The position numbers were made by a program, and so were the translations under genes. From contig NZ_CP037922.1 of the NCBI RefSeq assembly GCF_004355185.1, positions 4,248,001-4,312,000 of the forward strand: 64,000 nucleotides of DNA. Reading direction: 5' to 3'. The DNA is from Hymenobacter radiodurans. Lineage in GTDB: Bacteria > Bacteroidota > Bacteroidia > Cytophagales > Hymenobacteraceae. How positions within the stretch are numbered: position 1 is the first letter of the stretch; every line of letters starts with the position of its first letter. Below are positions 60,377-64,000 of this stretch, piece by piece. The notes under the pieces are model-generated. The model did no database searches and had not been told where the DNA came from. It worked only from the letters and a program-made list of their open reading frames with translations.

Positions 60377-62871
60377 TTATTCACTTATGAATATGCGCTT
60401 TACTCGCTCGCTTACATTCGTCAGTAGCTCATAGGGTATGGTGCCGATGCGGGAAGCCAACTCTACCAATGGCATCTCCTCGCCAAATACGACTACTACG
60501 TCGCCGGCTTGTGCATCGGGAATGTGGGTGACATCGACCATGCACATATCCATACACACGTTGCCGATGATTGGCGCCCGTAGGCCGCGTATCACTACTT
60601 CGCCTACGCCGTTGCCAAAACGCCGATCATAGCCGTCGGCATACCCAATGGCTATAGTGGCCGTGCGCCGCTCAAAGTCGGTAGCGACACCCCGACGCCC
60701 GTAGCCAACTGTTTGACCAGCAGGCAACTTTTTAACTTGAGAAATGACCGTATGCAATGCGCTAACGGGTCGCAGAGCCGCTGAATCCTGGCCCGATGCT
60801 TCTACTCCGTACAGGCCAATTCCCAGGCGCACCATGTCGAGATGAGCCTCTGGAAAGCGGATGATGCCAGCAGAATTTAGCGCATGCTTCAACACAGGGT
60901 AGCCTAAAGCCGCTTCCACCAGCGGCGTCATTCGCTGAAAGGCGGCTAGCTGCTGGTGCGAAAATTCATTGTGCTGCTCTTCGTCGGCGCCGGCCAAATG
61001 GGTCAGCATACTGGCTACACGCAGCTGGGGGCTTTTTTCCGCAATAAGGCACACAGCTTATCCAGATCTTCTTCAGCAAAGCCCAACCGCCGCATACCCG
61101 TGTCGAGTTTCAGGTGAATAGCTGGCATCGGCTGCTCTTCAGCGGCCAGAAGATAATCGTGCAGACGCTCGAAGGAGTAGATTTCGGGCTCTAAATGATA
61201 TTGATGTAGCTTTTGGAAGCTGTCGGGCGACGGGTTCATCACCATAATCGGCAGGCTAATGCCGTGTTGCCGTAGCTCTACGCCTTCATCGGCATAGGCC
61301 ACGGCCAAGTAGTCGGCGCGGTGAAACTGGAGCAGGTTGGCTACTTCGTAGCTGCCGCTGCCGTAGGCAAATGCCTTGACCATCACCATCAGACGGGTGC
61401 CGGGCGCGAGGCGGGCGCGGTAGTAGTTGAGGTTGTGCACCAACGCATCCAGGTTCACCTCCAGCACCGTACCGTGGATTTTTTGCTGAAAAGCAGCCAC
61501 AATCCGCTCAAATTCAAACCGGCGGGCACCCTTTACCAGAATCGTTTCGTGGCGAAACTGCTCCGGCTGAAAAGCCGCCAGAAACGCTTCTGTACTGGCA
61601 TAAAAAGCCCTCCGGAACTCGCTAAATAACTGCTGGTGCGCGCTTATCGCCTCGCCAATACCGATAATCCGCCCGACACCGTGCGCGGGCAGTTGGGCTG
61701 CAATCCGAGCGTACAACTCCGCTGCCGGTAAGCCCGACTCTAGCACGTCGGAGAGAATAAGCGTGCGCTGCCCGCGGCGAGGTTGGCGGGCCAGGGCATC
61801 AAGGGCCAGCGTGAGACCCGCCAGGTCGTTGTTGTAGGTATCATCGAGAACGTAGCAGTCGTTGAGGGCCTGCTTCATCTCCAGGCGCATGGCTACGGGC
61901 AACAGCCGGTCGAGGCGGCGCTGAATCTCGGTGGCTGGCACGGCGTACCACAGCAGCACGGCCAAGCAATGCAGAGCGTTTTCTACCGAAGGCTCATCGG
62001 CGAAGGGCAAGGTAAAGGTGTATTCCTCAACTCTCGAGCGGACCAAACGCACATGCACCACCGTGCGCTCGGCGCTGGCTTCCGTTACCGTGACGCCCAA
62101 ATTTGCCTCCTGCTGATGCTGCCGACTCCACGTAAAGGTGCGGGCCGGACCAAGCATCTGCTGGGCAGCACTGTGAATGGCTTCATGGTCGCGGCAGTAG
62201 AAGAGCGTATCTACCGCTTCAAAAAGCTGCATTTTCTCCTGCACTTTCTCTTCCGCCGAAGAAAAACCCGCATCGTGCGCCGTACCGAGGTTAGTGAAAA
62301 TGCCGAGCGTGGGCTGAATAACAGCCGCGAGCTTCGCCATTTCGCCCCGCTCCGAAATACCCGCCTCAAAAATTCCCAGCGTGTGTGTTGCGTTCAGCTC
62401 CCACACGGATAGCGGCACGCCCACTTGCGAATTGTAGCTGCGCGGGCTTTTACAAATCAGCTCATCGGAGCTGAGCAATTGGGCCAGCCACTCTTTTACA
62501 ATGGTTTTGCCATTGGAGCCCGTGATACCAACTATCGGAATAGTAAACTGCTGCCGATGCCAGGCCGTCAACGCCTGCAAAGCCGCTAGACTGTCCTGAA
62601 TCAGCAGAAAGCCGGCCTCGGGGAATGCCAATTTGCCCCCCGGTATCTCCTCTACCCTATCAACTACAAACAGACGCACGCCGCGCTTATACAGGTCGGG
62701 CAGGTAGCGGTGGCCGTTGTGCTGGGCTCCGCGGATGGCAAAGAACAGGGAGCCGGCTGGCTGCCCCACGCGCCGGCTGTCGAGCAGCAGGTGCTGCACG
62801 CGACTCGCCTCGGGAGGCGTTTGGAGCAAGGTGCCGCCGGTGAGAGCGGGCAGATCGGAGAAGGATAGCAT
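60377..62871 (-). CDS. murF-alr: Fused MurF ligase / alanine racemase (frameshifted in this assembly)
   Basis: A bifunctional enzyme: MurF adds D-Ala-D-Ala to UDP-MurNAc-tripeptide, and the racemase makes D-Ala. This fusion is typical of Bacteroidota. The start ATG 62871 (MLSFSDLPALTGGTLLQTPP) lies 7 bases after a -7 box. The MurF part has the P-loop VGITGSNGKTIVKEW; the racemase begins near residue 470 (VLEVNLDALVHNLNYYRARL) with the PLP Lys in MVKAFAYGSG (about 499). The frame breaks at the G5 tract 61027-61031; with one G more it reads RKKAPQLRVASM and gives 831 residues. An essential enzyme is very unlikely to be disrupted, so this is probably an assembly error. Confidence 0.94.
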
Positions 62872-62877
62872 GGAGAG

Positions 62878-62885
62878 CAAAGGTA
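62878..62885 (-). promoter_or_regulatory. Candidate -7 box of murF-alr
   Basis: Reads TACCTTTG on the minus strand and ends 6 bases before the ATG at 62871, predicting a leaderless mRNA. The divergent box of the next gene begins 10 bases away. Confidence 0.6.
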
Positions 62886-62895
62886 AGGCGTGTGG

Positions 62896-62903
62896 TATCT
62901 TTG
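62896..62903 (+). promoter_or_regulatory. Candidate -7 box of the RarD-like permease gene
   Basis: TATCTTTG, exact TAnnTTTG, 26 bases before the GTG at 62930. Confidence 0.55.
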
Positions 62904-62929
62904 CGGTCTTTACCGTTTGTTTCTTCGTT

Positions 62930-63840
62930 GTGCAACTTACTCGCTACCACCTGGCCGCACTCGCGGCTTTTCTTATTTGGGGCTTTTTCCCCATTCCGCT
63001 TCGTATGCTCGCCAGCTACAGCAGTGGGCAGATTCTTTTTTTCGGGTCCTCATTTCCCTCCTGATTTTACTGATCATTAATCTGCTGTTCCGCACCTCGG
63101 CCGTGCGCGCCACGTGGCGCAAGTGGCGTACAGCACCCATAGGCGAGCGGCGCGGGGTGGCTGGCAGCACCTTACTGGGGGGCATTTTGCTTACGTCCAA
63201 CTGGCTGCTATTCATTTATGTCATCAATAAAGTAAGTGTGCAAGCAGGCTCCTTCGCTTACCTCATCTGTCCTATCCTGACGGCGTTGCTCGGGTTTCTG
63301 GTGCTGCGCGAAAAGCTGCGGCGCAATCAGTGGCTGGCCATCGGGTTGAGCGCCTTGAGCTGCGCGTTGCTGGGTACGGGCTCGGCGCGCACATTACTGA
63401 TGAGCTTGGTGGTAGCGTCCACTTACGCCCTGTACCTTATCACCCAGCGCCGCCTGCAAGGCTACGACCGGCTAGTGCTGCTCACGGTGCAGCTTTCGCT
63501 CGCTGCCGCCTTTATTTTGCCCACCGCCAGCTTATTAGGCGCCTCTCCCCTAGCCGGTTTTCACGACCTGCATTTGCTGCTGATAACGGCTATTTTGAGT
63601 ACTGTTTTTACGGTACTACCGCTATTTCTAAATCTATATGCTCTAAATACGCTGCCTTCGGGCACAGTAGGTATTCTGATGTATTTGAATCCGGTAGTAA
63701 GCTTTCTGCTGGCTTTTCTTTATTTCAATGAGGCCGCGACTACTATTCAGGCTGTCGCGTACGCTATTATTCTGGGCTCCGTCGTGCTGTATAATATGCG
63801 TTTTGGGGCCGCAGCAATAAGTAGTAAGCCCAGCATTTGA
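62930..63840 (+). CDS. RarD-like EamA-family permease (frameshifted in this assembly)
   Basis: An inner-membrane protein of the drug/metabolite transporter family with about ten helices in two EamA repeats. A GTG at 62930 (VQLTRYHLAALAAFLIWG) starts it. The frame breaks at the T7 tract 63036-63042; an eighth T restores SGQILFFRVLISLLILLIIN and gives 303 residues. NWLLFIYVINKVSVQAGSFA and GTVGILMYLNPVVSFLLAFL are RarD-type signatures. The substrate is unknown. Confidence 0.88.
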
Positions 63841-63888
63841 TCCTTTTGTGCGTGGGTTGAGTTACTACTAAACACCTTTTCACAAAGC

Positions 63889-64000
63889 ATGCAGCAGCCC
63901 GCTAAGAAATTTTATACACCGCCCGAAGCGCTTCAAAAAATAGCCGCTTTCTGCACCTACCAAGAACGTACGTTCAAGGAAGTTGAAGAGAAACTGCGTA
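63889..64000 (+). CDS. recX: RecX-family regulatory protein, N-terminal part
   Basis: The gene runs off the window; 37 codons are visible. MQQPAKKFYTPPEALQKIAA followed by FCTYQERTFKEVEEKL matches the first RecX repeat, whose members bind RecA and modulate its filament. No recA is next to it here. Confidence 0.75.
   Translation, partial: MQQPAKKFYTPPEALQKIAAFCTYQERTFKEVEEKLR

Noticed and set aside
61783-62412. 209-codon plus-strand open frame inside murF-alr
   Set aside because: It is fully antisense to the conserved MurF domain and has no family resemblance.
1-64000. Mobile elements, prophage, CRISPR arrays, tRNA or rRNA genes
   Set aside because: I looked for transposase or integrase motifs, terminal repeats, regularly spaced repeats and clover-leaf segments and saw none that hold up.

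Overview
This window looks like a chromosomal segment of a Hymenobacter-like member of the Bacteroidota (order Cytophagales). The evidence is the gliding protein GldD, a fused MurF-alanine racemase, tandem OmpH/Skp genes beside BamA, TonB proteins with the N-terminal DDIVF(E/D)GRN signature, two outer-membrane proteins of the DUF6089 type, and the Bacteroidota -7 promoter box TAnnTTTG in front of many genes. Most genes are housekeeping. I see no phage, IS element, CRISPR array, tRNA or rRNA.

Layout. 1-3.1 kb: end of ssb, gldD, recG. 3.1-5.2 kb: two exported proteins of unknown function. 5.3-13.4 kb (minus strand): a fatty-acid beta-oxidation block, fadE, fadA, fadN, a MarR regulator and a long-chain acyl-CoA synthetase, with a shared candidate operator. 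13.5-16.6 kb (plus): a degenerate arginase-family protein, a cytochrome-b5-like protein, murQ and a conserved unknown. 16.7-19.6 kb (minus): a small lipoprotein and the GTPases der and era. 19.7-26.9 kb: hemH, a TauE-like exporter, a PRC-barrel protein, a cysteine desulfurase, glmM and mazG. 27.1-34.2 kb (plus): an ExbB-ExbD-ExbD-TonB energy-transduction operon, a second TonB, a PstS-like lipoprotein and a TPR protein. 34.3-47.9 kb (minus): rluD and a long envelope-biogenesis cluster (ompH x2, bamA, uppS, two DUF6089 proteins, nadK, an Omp85-like protein, a CBS protein, an alpha/beta hydrolase, pabA, cvpA, yqeY). 48.0-53.2 kb (plus): pdxJ, the selenouridine pair mnmH/selU-selD, a membrane protein, an esterase and a methyltransferase. 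53.2-55.7 kb: feoAB. 55.8-64 kb: tandem paralogous exported proteins, an OmpA lipoprotein, a hydrolase lacking its nucleophile, murF-alr, a RarD-like permease and the start of recX.

The most striking sequence-level features are not gene content. First, the decamer-like word TTTGCCCCCC (or GGGGGGCAAA) recurs about two dozen times in both orientations, mostly inside genes. Second, many terminators share a constant GCCCCCAG/CTGGGGGGC core inside long, otherwise locus-specific palindromes. Third, eight genes are each broken by one-base deficits in homopolymers (nine sites), and at least six of those sites lie in GC5-7 tracts. Because recG, selD, fadA and the essential murF-alr are all affected, sequencing or assembly undercalls are the best explanation. 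Restoring one base at each site gives proteins of normal family length.
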